This document shows positions 42,422 through 51,014 of a DNA stretch of 64,000 nt, in pieces. A program made the translations under genes and the position numbers. This DNA is from Actinomadura sp. KC06 (GTDB taxonomy: Bacteria > Actinomycetota > Actinomycetes > Streptosporangiales > Streptosporangiaceae), in the NCBI RefSeq assembly GCF_004348735.1, contig NZ_SMKT01000023.1:1-64000 (forward strand). The letters are read 5' to 3'. Below the pieces are notes generated by a model that worked only from the letters and a program-made list of their open reading frames with translations, did no database searches and was not told the DNA's origin. Position 1 is the first letter of the stretch. The number at the start of each line of letters is the position of its first letter.

Positions 42422-43228
42422 ATGGGGACCTGGCGCGGCGGCCCCGCCGTCCTGGAGATCGTCGTTCCCGCCTTCAACGAGGCGGGCCGGCTCCCGGCGG
42501 GCCTCGACCTGCTCTGCGGCAAGCTCGCCGGGCTCCCGGCGCGCGCGGAGGTCATCGTCGTCGACAACGCCAGCACCGACGGCACGGACGCCATCGTCCG
42601 GTCCTGGGACGGCGGGACCGTTCCAGTCCGGCTGATGCGCTGCGAGCGGCGGGGCAAGGGAGCCGCGGTCCGGGCCGGGCTGCTGGCGACGCGCGCCCCG
42701 TACGTGGGCTTCATGGACGCCGATATGGCAACAGACCTCGCGGCCTTGGACGAAGCCATCGTCCTGCTGCGCGAGGGCCGCCCGGTCGTGGTCGGGTCAA
42801 GGCGCCACGGTCGGTCGGTCGTCCAGGGGTACTCGCTGCCGGTCAGGCGGCTCGGCGCGATCACGTTCAACCGGATCGTCCGCGACCTGGCCGGCGGCAT
42901 CGCCGACACGCAATGCGGGTTCAAGTTCTTCGACGGGCCCCTGGCGCGGGCCGCCGCGGCCGACCTGCGCACGGCGGGGTTCTCGTTCGACGTCGAACTC
43001 CTCGCCCATTGCGTGCGGCGGGGAGCGTCCGTGACGGACATTCCGGTGGTGTGGCGCGACCGTCCCGGCTCGACGTTCTCCGTGCGGCGGCATTCGCTGC
43101 AGTGCCTCCTCGATCTGGCCCGCATCCGCGCCCGCGTCAGGCGCACGCCCGTCATCTCCTCCTTGCCTCCGGTGCCGATCGTCGACGTGATCTCCCCGCC
43201 CGCGCCCTCGACCGTCAAACCGGGATGA
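42422..43228 (+). CDS. Glycosyltransferase family 2 (polyprenyl-phosphate sugar synthase-like)
   Basis: 268 residues. LEIVVPAFNEAGRLPAGLDL and VIVVDNASTDGTDAIVRSWD give the nucleotide-binding half. YVGFMDADMATDLAALDEAI contains the DxD metal motif, and DTQCGFKFFDGPLARAAAAD is the acceptor-side segment of DPM1/GtrB-type enzymes. No membrane helices follow, as in soluble dolichyl-phosphate mannose synthases. It most likely makes a polyprenyl-phosphate sugar, the donor type used by GT-C enzymes encoded beside it. It overlaps the next gene by ATGA. Confidence 0.88.
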   Translation: MGTWRGGPAVLEIVVPAFNEAGRLPAGLDLLCGKLAGLPARAEVIVVDNASTDGTDAIVRSWDGGTVPVRLMRCERRGKGAAVRAGLLATRAPYVGFMDADMATDLAALDEAIVLLREGRPVVVGSRRHGRSVVQGYSLPVRRLGAITFNRIVRDLAGGIADTQCGFKFFDGPLARAAAADLRTAGFSFDVELLAHCVRRGASVTDIPVVWRDRPGSTFSVRRHSLQCLLDLARIRARVRRTPVISSLPPVPIVDVISPPAPSTVKPG

Positions 43229-44406
43229 GCACGGGTCCCGCGGACGCCGGTGGAGATCCCGTGAACCTTCGGCTGGCCGTCGTCAACTGGCGGGACCCTT
43301 GGCACCCCGCCGCGGGCGGGGCCGAACGCTACGCCTGGGAGATCGCGCGCAGATTCGCCGGTGAAGGGGCCCGCGTCCAGTACGTGACGTGCAGGGCGCG
43401 CGGGCAGAAACGCAGAGAGCGGGTCGAGGACGTCGATTTCGTGCGCCTCGGCGGACGGTTCACCGTGTATCCGCTCGTCCTGCTGTGGATGCTGGCCCGC
43501 CGCTTTCGGCGGGGCGGTTCGTTCGACGCGGTCATCGACTGCCAGAACGGCATCCCGTTCTTCACACCGTGGGTGCTGCCTCGCCGCGTGCCGGTGCTCT
43601 GCGTCGTCCACCATGTGCACGACGCTCAATTCGACTTGTACTTCCCGACGTGGCTGGCCCGGATCGGACGGATCCTCGAAGGCCCGGTGAGCCTTTGGAC
43701 GTACCGGCGTCATGCGTTCGTTGTCGTCTCGCCGTCCACGCTGTGCGCTGTAAGGGAAAGGCTGTCCTGGACTGGGCCTACCTATGTCGTGCCCAACGGC
43801 GCACTGGTCGCCGAACCCATCGGCGTGGTCTCGGAGCCCGCCGGTGATCCGGATCTGGTCTGCGTGACACGGCTCGTCCCGCACAAGCGCCTGGACCTTC
43901 TGCTGGACGTCGCGCAACGGCTTGCGCAGAGCCGTCCCGGGCTCAAGCTTCACGTCATCGGTGAAGGGCCAGAGGCTCCCGCGCTGAAAACCGGGATCGC
44001 CGAAAGCGGCCTGGACGGCGTCGTCATCGCGCACGGATATGTGGACGAGAAGACCAAGGCGGCCCTGGTCGCCCGCGCCGACCTGCATCTGAGCACGTCC
44101 CAGGGCGAGGGCTGGGGGCTCAGCGTGATCGAGGCCGCCGCGCTCGGCGTCCCGACCGTGGCCTGCGACGTGGACGGCCTGCGCGACGCCGTCCGCGACG
44201 AGATCACCGGATGGCTCGCCCACCCGGACGACCACTACGCGGACGTCGTCGAACGGGCGCTCAAAGAACTGGACGACCCCGGCCGCCGCGGCGAGGTCGC
44301 CGCCGCCTGCCGCGCCTGGGCCGGGGAGTTCGACTGGGCGCGCTCGGCCGCCCGCATGCGCGACCTCGTCGCCGCCGCCGTCCGGGACCGCCGCGGGCCC
44401 GGGTGA
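43225..44406 (+). CDS. Glycosyltransferase family 4
   Basis: 393 residues from the ATG overlapping the GT2 stop; an in-frame GTG at 43261 is an alternative. It is a GT-B enzyme: N-domain with LAVVNWRDPWHPAAGGAERY, the donor domain with VCVTRLVPHKRLDLLLDVAQ, and the nucleotide-sugar site STSQGEGWGLSVIEAAALGV including the E-x7-E motif. DVDGLRDAVRDEITGWLAHP is also typical. It transfers a sugar from a nucleotide donor at the cytoplasmic face, probably onto a lipid-linked intermediate handled by the neighbours. Confidence 0.9.
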   Translation: MSTGPADAGGDPVNLRLAVVNWRDPWHPAAGGAERYAWEIARRFAGEGARVQYVTCRARGQKRRERVEDVDFVRLGGRFTVYPLVLLWMLARRFRRGGSFDAVIDCQNGIPFFTPWVLPRRVPVLCVVHHVHDAQFDLYFPTWLARIGRILEGPVSLWTYRRHAFVVVSPSTLCAVRERLSWTGPTYVVPNGALVAEPIGVVSEPAGDPDLVCVTRLVPHKRLDLLLDVAQRLAQSRPGLKLHVIGEGPEAPALKTGIAESGLDGVVIAHGYVDEKTKAALVARADLHLSTSQGEGWGLSVIEAAALGVPTVACDVDGLRDAVRDEITGWLAHPDDHYADVVERALKELDDPGRRGEVAAACRAWAGEFDWARSAARMRDLVAAAVRDRRGPG

Positions 44407-44414
44407 AGGGGAGC

Positions 44415-47400
44415 ATGGCGGACGGACCGGACGCGGACGCCGGCGAGCGGCTGCACCAGCAATTGCGGGAACGGCTGCGCGTCGTCGCGTGCTGCCTGAC
44501 GCTGACCGCGCTCGCGTTCGGCACGAGTCCCGGCGCGATCCTCGCCGACACCAAGATCGACATGGCGGTGAACCCGCTCGGGTTCCTCGGCCGGGCGCTG
44601 CACCTGTGGGACCCCGAGCAGTTCGGCCAGCTCCAGAACCAGGCGGTCGGCTACCTGTTCCCGATGGGGCCGTTCTTCGCGCTCGGCGACCTGATCGGGA
44701 TGCCCGCCTGGATCACGCAGCGGTTCTGGCTCTCGCTGCTGATGTGCCTGGCGTTCACCGGCATGCGGCGGCTGGCCGGACGGCTCGGCGTCGGCCGCCC
44801 CTGGACGCGGCTGTTCGCGGCGATGGCGTACGCGCTCGCCCCGAGCGGGCTGGCGACGCTCGGGCAGATCTCGTCGGAGTACCTGCCGGTCGCGATGCTG
44901 CCGTGGATCGTCCTGCCGCTGGTCAGCGCGGTGGCGGGGGAGTGCGGACGGGTCCGGGCGGCGGCGCGCTCCGGGCTGGCGATCGCCTGCTGCGGCGGCA
45001 TCAACGCGACCGCGACCGTCGCCGTCCTGGTCGTCCCGGTCCTGTACGTCGTGACGCGGCCGCGCGGGCGGTCGTTCCGGGTGCGGACGCTCGCGTGGTG
45101 GTCGGCGGCGGCGGGCGCGGCGGCGGCATGGTGGCTGGTCCCGCTGCTGCTCACCGGCACGTACGGGTTCTCGTGGCTGACCTACACCGAGAAGGCGGAG
45201 ACGACGACCGGGCCGACCGGCCTGATCAACGTCCTGCGCGGCGCGGAGCGCTGGGTCAACTACCTGATCGTGGACGGCCAGGTGTGGTGGCCGGTCGGGC
45301 ACGGCCTCTCCGTCAGTCCTGTGCCGATCGTCTGCACGGGCGTCGTCGCCGCGCTCGGCCTCGCGGGCCTGCTCGGACGGCGGCCCGGCGAGCCGCTCCC
45401 AGAGCGGACGTTCCTGCTGGTCACGCTGCTGGCCGGGCTGGCGATCCTGTCCATGGGGCATGTCAGCGACATCCCGGGCCCGTTCGCGGGGCAGCTCCGC
45501 GACCTGCTGAACGGCCCGCTCGCGCCGATGCGCAACCTGCACAAGTTCGACGCGGTCGTCCGGCTGCCGCTCGCGCTCGGCCTGGCCCGGCTGCTCGCCA
45601 CGGCCCGGCGTCCGGCGTTCGGCGGCTCGCTGAAAGCGCTGGTCAGCCTGCCCGTGGCCGCCGCCGTCGCGATCGGCGGCGTCGGCGTCACCGCCGCCTC
45701 GCACGGGCTCACCGGGCCGGGCGAGTTCAAGGAGGTGCCCGGCTACTGGCGGGACGCGGCGTCGTGGCTCAACGCGCGGGCCGGACGGCAGGGGGTGCTC
45801 GCCGTCCCGGGCGCGCCGTTCGGCGAGTACCTGTGGGGCCGTCCGATGGACGACATCGTCCAGCCGCTGCTGACGGCGCGGTGGGGCGTCCGGCAGCTCG
45901 TCCCGGCCGGGTCGCCCGGCTACACGCGGGCGCTGGACGCGATCGACCAGCAGGTCAGGTCGGGTCAGGGATCGCCGGGGCTGAGCGCTTTCCTCGGCCG
46001 GATGGGCGTCCGGTACGTGCTGGTCCGCAACGATCTGCGGCGGGAGACGCTGCGGGGCGCCTGGCCCGCCCGCCTTCACATGGCACTGGACGCTTCCCCC
46101 GGCCTGCACCAGGTCGCCTCGTTCGGCGGGCCGGTGGGCGGCGACGCGGACGACGCCGTGTCGTCCGTCGACCAGAGGTATCCGGCGCTGGAGGTGTACG
46201 AGGTCGAGGACGCGGCGGACGTCGCGACCCTCGCGGACGCGACAGCCCCCGTCCGCGTGTACGGCGGACCGGAATCGCTGCTGGCCATGGCCGACGACGA
46301 CGCCCTGCCCGCCGGACCCGTCCTCCTGGACGACGACGCCCCCGGCCTCAAGGGCGCCCCCGTCGTGACCGACTCGCCCCGGCTGCTCCGCCGCAACTTC
46401 GGCGAACTGCACCAGACGTCGCCGACGCTGACTGCCGCGCACCGAGGCAAGGCCGCCGACGTCCTGGATGACGGCTGGAAGCGGTACGCCACTCACGTCG
46501 CCTACGGCGGAGGCGTCCGCGACGTCACGGCGTCCACCTCGGCGGCCGGGGACGAGGTGCTCCCGCTGCTGCGCGAGCCGGGCGCGACGCCGTTCGCCGC
46601 GTTCGACGGCAACCCGTTCACCGCCTGGGAGACGGGCGGCTGGAAGGGGCCGGTCGGGCAGTGGCTGCGCGTCGACTTCGACGGTCCCCGGGACGTGCGG
46701 GGACTCACCGCCGCGTTCGTCCCGGACGTGTCGAACGGGCCGCCCGTCTCGCGTGTCGCGGTCGAGACCGAGAAGGGGAGAGTCGAACAGAGCGTCCAGC
46801 GGACGGGCGGCGCCCAAGCGCTCCGCGCCCCGGCGGGCCCGACCCGCTGGCTGCGGCTGCGCATCACCGGCCTCGCGTCCCAGCCCGTCTTCCCGGTCTT
46901 CGCGAAGGCCGCGGTGGCGGAGGTATCCATCGCCGGGGTGAAACCGACGCGCACGTACACGCTCCCCGCGCCCGCCGGTATCAACGGCCCGGCCACCTAC
47001 GTCATGAGCAGAACCCCTGGCGCGATGGCCGAATGCATGAAGGGCAGTCGGCGCTGGGTGTGCTGGCCGTCCCTCGGCTCCATGGACGAGGAAGGCCCGG
47101 GATTCGACCGCACGTTCACGTCCGCGTCGTCCGCCAAGGCGCCCGTGACGGGGACGGCGACCCTGACCAGTCGCCCCTTGATCGAGCGATTCACGACTGT
47201 GAAGGGCCAACCGTCCGTCACCGCGAGTTCGGTCCTCTCGGGCCATCCGGCGAACCAGGCGAGGTCGGGTTTCGACGGCGACCCGGCGACGTCCTGGATC
47301 GCGGGGCAGGACGACCTCTCGCCGAAATTCAACGTGCGATGGAAGGGGCGTAAGCGGCTGTCGGCGATCACGGTGGGGCGTCCGGCCGGAGCGGCGGGCC

Positions 47401-48716
47401 CGGTCCGGATCCGGGTCACGGGCGCCGGCGGCGAGACGCGCGAGGGCCTGTCGGACGACCGGGGCAGGCTGTCATTCGCTCCCATGACCACCGACCGGCT
47501 GACGCTCACGTTCTTCCGGGGAAGCCGTCCCCAGCCGATCCAGGTGTCCGACCTCACCATCCCCGGCGTGAAACCGATGCCCGACGTGCGGACGCTTCCC
47601 CTGCGCCTGGCCTGCGGCTTCGGCCCGAAGGTACGGATCGGGACGACCGACGTCCCGACGAAGGCCCAGGGCACGTTCGGCGACCTGCTCGCGGGCCGTC
47701 CGCTCCGCTTCACCTCCTGCACGCAGGCGACGCTGGCGCCCGGCCCGAACCGTCTCACGGCCGCGCCGTTCGACCCGTACCGCATCGACACGGTGACGGT
47801 CGGAACCAAACCGGTCACCCGGGACGCCGCCACCGCACCGCAGCCGGTGAAGGTGACCAGCTGGGGCGCGAGTTCCCGCAGCCTGAAGGTGGACGCCGCG
47901 ACGACCTCGTTCCTCACCGTGAACGAGAACTTCAACACCGGCTGGCGCGCCACCGTAAGCGGCACCGACCTGCGGCCCGTCCGCCTGGACGGGTGGAAGC
48001 AGGGCTGGATCGTCCCGGCCGGGACCAGCGGTGTCGTGAAGCTGGCCTACGAACCCGACAAGGCGCAGCGCGTCGCCGTCGTCGCAGGTCTCAGCCTGCT
48101 ACTCGTCCTGCTCCTGTTCGCCGTCCGGCCCCGAAGACCGGGAAAGCGGGAAGAACTGCGCGAGCCCGCGACTGGAAAGGGCTGGCCCGCATGGGCGGCC
48201 ATCGGGCTGGCCGCCGCGCTCGGCGGCTGGATCGCCGGTGCGCCGGGCTTCGCCGTCACCGCCGCGGTCGCGGCGGGCTGCGGCTGGGCGCGCACCCGCC
48301 CCGCCCCCTCGGCCGCCGCCCGCGCCATCGCCTCACCCTGGACGGCCGCCGCCGCGATGCTCGCCGGGACGGCCTGCCTCGCCGCCGGAGCGTGGCTGGA
48401 CGCGATCGGCAACCCGTCCGCCCCGTCCGGGCTCCTGGGCGACATCGCTCCGCAGCTCCTCGGGCTCGCCGTCGCCGGACGCGTCGCGGCCGAGCTGTGG
48501 CGGCCCGGACCGTCCGGCGGCGACTCCGGCGGACGGATCGCGCTCAGCTGGACCGCGCCGGGGCCGGGACCGGACGGGAACGGCCGCCGCGCCGCCGAGC
48601 CACCGCCTGAAACGGACGTTCCACCAGGTAGTAGCTCAGGGTCGCCGCTGCGATGGTCGCCGCCGCCATCAGCGGCAGATCCGTCGCGACGTTCCCCCGG
48701 AAGTCCCGGTCCATAG
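44415..48716 (+). CDS. aftD: AftD-like alpha-(1->3)-arabinofuranosyltransferase (DUF3367)
   Basis: 1433 residues from the ATG at 44415 with AAGGGG upstream, like mycobacterial AftD (about 1400). The first loop has ILADTKIDMAVNPLGFLGRA, with the acidic residues used by GT-C enzymes, and about eleven N-terminal helices follow to residue 480. The extracellular part holds two discoidin-like carbohydrate modules (AFDGNPFTAWETGGWKGPVG; SGFDGDPATSWIAGQDD) and a domain ending NENFNTGWRATVSGTDLRPV. Three or four more helices lie at the C-terminus. It transfers a sugar from a polyprenyl donor to a wall glycan. Arabinose specificity is known only for mycobacteria and is unproven here. The last 173 nt overlap the convergent acyltransferase gene. 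Confidence 0.88.
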   Translation: MADGPDADAGERLHQQLRERLRVVACCLTLTALAFGTSPGAILADTKIDMAVNPLGFLGRALHLWDPEQFGQLQNQAVGYLFPMGPFFALGDLIGMPAWITQRFWLSLLMCLAFTGMRRLAGRLGVGRPWTRLFAAMAYALAPSGLATLGQISSEYLPVAMLPWIVLPLVSAVAGECGRVRAAARSGLAIACCGGINATATVAVLVVPVLYVVTRPRGRSFRVRTLAWWSAAAGAAAAWWLVPLLLTGTYGFSWLTYTEKAETTTGPTGLINVLRGAERWVNYLIVDGQVWWPVGHGLSVSPVPIVCTGVVAALGLAGLLGRRPGEPLPERTFLLVTLLAGLAILSMGHVSDIPGPFAGQLRDLLNGPLAPMRNLHKFDAVVRLPLALGLARLLATARRPAFGGSLKALVSLPVAAAVAIGGVGVTAASHGLTGPGEFKEVPGYWRDAASWLNARAGRQGVLAVPGAPFGEYLWGRPMDDIVQPLLTARWGVRQLVPAGSPGYTRALDAIDQQVRSGQGSPGLSAFLGRMGVRYVLVRNDLRRETLRGAWPARLHMALDASPGLHQVASFGGPVGGDADDAVSSVDQRYPALEVYEVEDAADVATLADATAPVRVYGGPESLLAMADDDALPAGPVLLDDDAPGLKGAPVVTDSPRLLRRNFGELHQTSPTLTAAHRGKAADVLDDGWKRYATHVAYGGGVRDVTASTSAAGDEVLPLLREPGATPFAAFDGNPFTAWETGGWKGPVGQWLRVDFDGPRDVRGLTAAFVPDVSNGPPVSRVAVETEKGRVEQSVQRTGGAQALRAPAGPTRWLRLRITGLASQPVFPVFAKAAVAEVSIAGVKPTRTYTLPAPAGINGPATYVMSRTPGAMAECMKGSRRWVCWPSLGSMDEEGPGFDRTFTSASSAKAPVTGTATLTSRPLIERFTTVKGQPSVTASSVLSGHPANQARSGFDGDPATSWIAGQDDLSPKFNVRWKGRKRLSAITVGRPAGAAGPVRIRVTGAGGETREGLSDDRGRLSFAPMTTDRLTLTFFRGSRPQPIQVSDLTIPGVKPMPDVRTLPLRLACGFGPKVRIGTTDVPTKAQGTFGDLLAGRPLRFTSCTQATLAPGPNRLTAAPFDPYRIDTVTVGTKPVTRDAATAPQPVKVTSWGASSRSLKVDAATTSFLTVNENFNTGWRATVSGTDLRPVRLDGWKQGWIVPAGTSGVVKLAYEPDKAQRVAVVAGLSLLLVLLLFAVRPRRPGKREELREPATGKGWPAWAAIGLAAALGGWIAGAPGFAVTAAVAAGCGWARTRPAPSAAARAIASPWTAAAAMLAGTACLAAGAWLDAIGNPSAPSGLLGDIAPQLLGLAVAGRVAAELWRPGPSGGDSGGRIALSWTAPGPGPDGNGRRAAEPPPETDVPPGSSSGSPLRWSPPPSAADPSRRSPGSPGP

Positions 48717-49767
48717 CGTCGTACCAGCCGACGATGATCAGCGACTGCCACAGGAACAGGCCGTAGGAGATCCGGCCGAGGAACCGCATCACCCGGTTCC
48801 CGAGCGCCGCGCCGAGCACCGGGTGGTCCGGCGGGGCCAGCGCCACCGGGGCGACCAGCGCCGTCGCGCACAGCCCGTGCACGATCATGTGGAGCGCGGA
48901 CGTCCAGAACGTGTCCGAGTGCTGGAGCCCGATCGGGCCCGTCGCGGGCGTGGCCGACACCACGTACAGCATCGCCGCCGCGACCCAGCACGCCGCCCAC
49001 GAGTCCGACACGGCCCGGCACATCGCCGCGACGGGACGGCGCTCGTCCAGCCGCGCCCACACCGTCACCACCGCGAGGGCCATCCCGACCGCGAACCAGA
49101 CGAAGAACCGCGGCAGCCACACCCCCATCTGCGCGTGCCATTCCGGGACGAACATGGCCACCGTGTAGACGAGCGACAAGGCCGCATACGCCCCGATCCC
49201 GGCGAGCAGCCGCTTGGCCCGCACCCCGACGTCGTCGCCGCCCGCCCGCCGCGCCCACCAGGCCAGGACCGCCGCGGTGAACGGCAGCGTGACGTACCAG
49301 CCGACCTCGACCACCAGGCTCCACAACTGCCCGAGATGCGCGGGGCCCAGGTTGCCGTTCCACCACGGGTCGGGCAGGTACGTCTGCGTGAGCGTGAGCA
49401 GTGAGCCCCAGGTGAGCGGGTCGTCGATGTGGTCCCGTCCGGCCGTGAGCATGAAGAACACGACCACGACCCACAGCGCGGGCATGATGCGGAAGAAGCG
49501 CTTCCACAGGTATTCGCCGACGCGCGGGGCGGGCCGCCGTCCGTCCAGCACGGCCGCCGCCCACGGCCGGTAGAGCAGCAGCCCCGACAGGACGAAGAAG
49601 ACGGGCACGCCGACCTGGCCGCCGTTGAACAGCCACCGCGCGCCGGCCGGGTTGGTGATGGAACCGGCGGAGCTCGCCACATGGAACACCAGGACGCCCA
49701 GCGCGGCGACCGCCCGGACCCCGTCCAGCGTGTCCTGGCGCCCGGAGATCTGCGGCGCCGCGGACAT
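48544..49767 (-). CDS. Acyltransferase family 3 membrane protein
   Basis: 407 residues from the ATG at 49767. TLDGVRAVAALGVLVFHVAS in helix 1 contains the Arg and His used by acyltransferase-3 proteins, and FFVLSGLLLYRPW follows. RISYGLFLWQSLIIVGWYDA and a last helix ending in YYLVERPFQAVARR complete the ten-helix fold. Such enzymes O-acylate sugars of envelope glycans, for example with acetyl or succinyl groups, which fits a place beside aftD. The family's late YGLYLWH histidine is Gln here. Its 3' end overlaps aftD by 173 nt, antisense. Confidence 0.9.
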   Translation of the reverse strand: MSAAPQISGRQDTLDGVRAVAALGVLVFHVASSAGSITNPAGARWLFNGGQVGVPVFFVLSGLLLYRPWAAAVLDGRRPAPRVGEYLWKRFFRIMPALWVVVVFFMLTAGRDHIDDPLTWGSLLTLTQTYLPDPWWNGNLGPAHLGQLWSLVVEVGWYVTLPFTAAVLAWWARRAGGDDVGVRAKRLLAGIGAYAALSLVYTVAMFVPEWHAQMGVWLPRFFVWFAVGMALAVVTVWARLDERRPVAAMCRAVSDSWAACWVAAAMLYVVSATPATGPIGLQHSDTFWTSALHMIVHGLCATALVAPVALAPPDHPVLGAALGNRVMRFLGRISYGLFLWQSLIIVGWYDAMDRDFRGNVATDLPLMAAATIAAATLSYYLVERPFQAVARRRGGRSRPVPAPARSS

Positions 49768-49812
49768 GGCCACCTCGCAGTCGGCTCGCGGTTCGGGACG
49801 GGTGCCGCGGAG

Positions 49813-49840
49813 CTTACCGGCCAGTATCCGAAACGGTAAG
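49813..49840. promoter_or_regulatory. Inverted repeat in the divergent acyltransferase/DUF3068 promoter region
   Basis: CTTACCG (49813-49819) and CGGTAAG (49834-49840) are perfectly inverted and lie between the two divergent start codons. A shared operator is possible, but the arms are short and there is no other support. Confidence 0.3.
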
Positions 49841-49902
49841 GTGCCGGGCACGGTCCCCCCGGTCGGCGGGGTCCGGACGGTCGGCGGGCCCCGGAGGTGT
49901 TC

Positions 49903-50919
49903 ATGCGGCGACAGGTCGGCCTGATCCTGATCGGCCTGGGAGCCTTCTTCCTCACGCTCGCGCCGCTGGTCCGCTTCTACGTGGCCGACCGGGTCGTGGT
50001 GGCGCCGCTGAACCGCTACGAGGTGACGCGGCTGGAGTCGAAGAACTCCACGTACTTCGACGAGGCCCAGCTCAAGCTCAAGACCGGCGTCACGCTCCTG
50101 GCCAAGAACACCGTGCGCGGCGACGTCCGGGCGAACACGGACGACGACCTCGCGGTCTGGGACTCCACCACCAACATCTACGACACCGCCGACCCGGACA
50201 AGCCCATCCAGATCCAGGGCTTCCGGATCGCCTTCGACCGCCGGACGGCCCGGCTGGTCAACTGCTGCGGCGCCCACGTCGACGGCAACGGCGGCGTCCG
50301 GATGTCGGGGTACGGGCTGCTGTTCCCCATCGCGAACGTCGAGAAGCGCGACTACGACTTCTACGACATGACGACGAAGCAGACGGCGCCGATGCGGTTC
50401 AACGCCGTCGAAGAGGTTCAGGGCCTCAGCGCGTACCGCTACACGCAGGCCGTCCCCCTGACGAAGACCTCCGCCCTCGACGTCAAGCTGCCCGCGCGGA
50501 TGCTGGGCCTCCCGGCGAAGGCCGGAGACCAGAAGGTCGACCGGTACGCCGAGGCGTACAACACCGTCTGGGTGGACCCGCGCACCGGCATCCCCGTCAA
50601 GCACCGCAAGAACATCCGCAACACCCTCCGGACCCCGGACGGCAAGGGCTCGATGATCGTCGCGCAGGCCGACCTCGTCACCATCGGCAAGGACCAGCGG
50701 AGCCTGGTCGACATGGCCAACGGCAAGGCCCTGCAGATCAACAGCGTCCGCGTCTACGTCCCGGGCGCCGCGATCCTCATCGGCCTGACCCTCCTGGCCT
50801 TCGGCGCCTACGTGACCTTCACCCGCCGCGAACCCCCGCGGCCCGCGGCCCCGCGCCGTCCTGACGGCAAGTTCGGCGACACGCCCCCGTCCGCCGAACC
50901 GACCCAGGACCCTCACTGA
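49903..50919 (+). CDS. DUF3068 (PorA-family-like) membrane protein
   Basis: 338 residues from the ATG at 49903, with GGAGG upstream. An N-terminal helix (LILIGLGAFFLTLAPLVRFY) and a C-terminal helix (YVPGAAILIGLTLLAFGAYV) enclose a 250-residue extracellular domain. The strand-rich centre has YDFYDMTTKQTAPMRFNAVE and EAYNTVWVDPRTGIPVKHRK, both characteristic of DUF3068. The family occurs across actinobacteria, often in envelope loci, and was named for a similarity to corynebacterial porin-associated proteins; its function is unknown. It is divergent from the acyltransferase. Confidence 0.83.
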   Translation: MRRQVGLILIGLGAFFLTLAPLVRFYVADRVVVAPLNRYEVTRLESKNSTYFDEAQLKLKTGVTLLAKNTVRGDVRANTDDDLAVWDSTTNIYDTADPDKPIQIQGFRIAFDRRTARLVNCCGAHVDGNGGVRMSGYGLLFPIANVEKRDYDFYDMTTKQTAPMRFNAVEEVQGLSAYRYTQAVPLTKTSALDVKLPARMLGLPAKAGDQKVDRYAEAYNTVWVDPRTGIPVKHRKNIRNTLRTPDGKGSMIVAQADLVTIGKDQRSLVDMANGKALQINSVRVYVPGAAILIGLTLLAFGAYVTFTRREPPRPAAPRRPDGKFGDTPPSAEPTQDPH

Positions 50920-50930
50920 TACCTGTTCTA
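50917..50930. promoter_or_regulatory. KstR-type box 1 (one mismatch) upstream of the nitronate monooxygenase
   Basis: TGATACCTGTTCTA differs from TnnAACnnGTTnnA at one fixed base. It begins at the TGA stop of the preceding DUF3068 gene and lies 85-98 nt before the GTG start of the monooxygenase gene. Confidence 0.4.
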
Positions 50931-50969
50931 GACAGACCTCTAACCCAGCACAACCATGCTTTTCGCAAC

Positions 50970-50983
50970 TAGAACCTGTTGCA
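50970..50983. promoter_or_regulatory. KstR-type box 2 upstream of the nitronate monooxygenase
   Basis: TAGAACCTGTTGCA matches TnnAACnnGTTnnA at every fixed position and shares its first ten bases plus the last C and A with the box before the LLM oxidoreductase. It lies 32-45 nt before the start codon. Confidence 0.6.
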
Positions 50984-51014
50984 GTTTTGGAGATCCGGGC
51001 CTAGGGTCGGGGAT

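Noticed and set aside
44235-47246. A 1003-codon frame antisense to aftD
   Set aside because: Composition is Arg/Gln/His/Pro-rich and featureless, while the forward frame has recognisable AftD domains.
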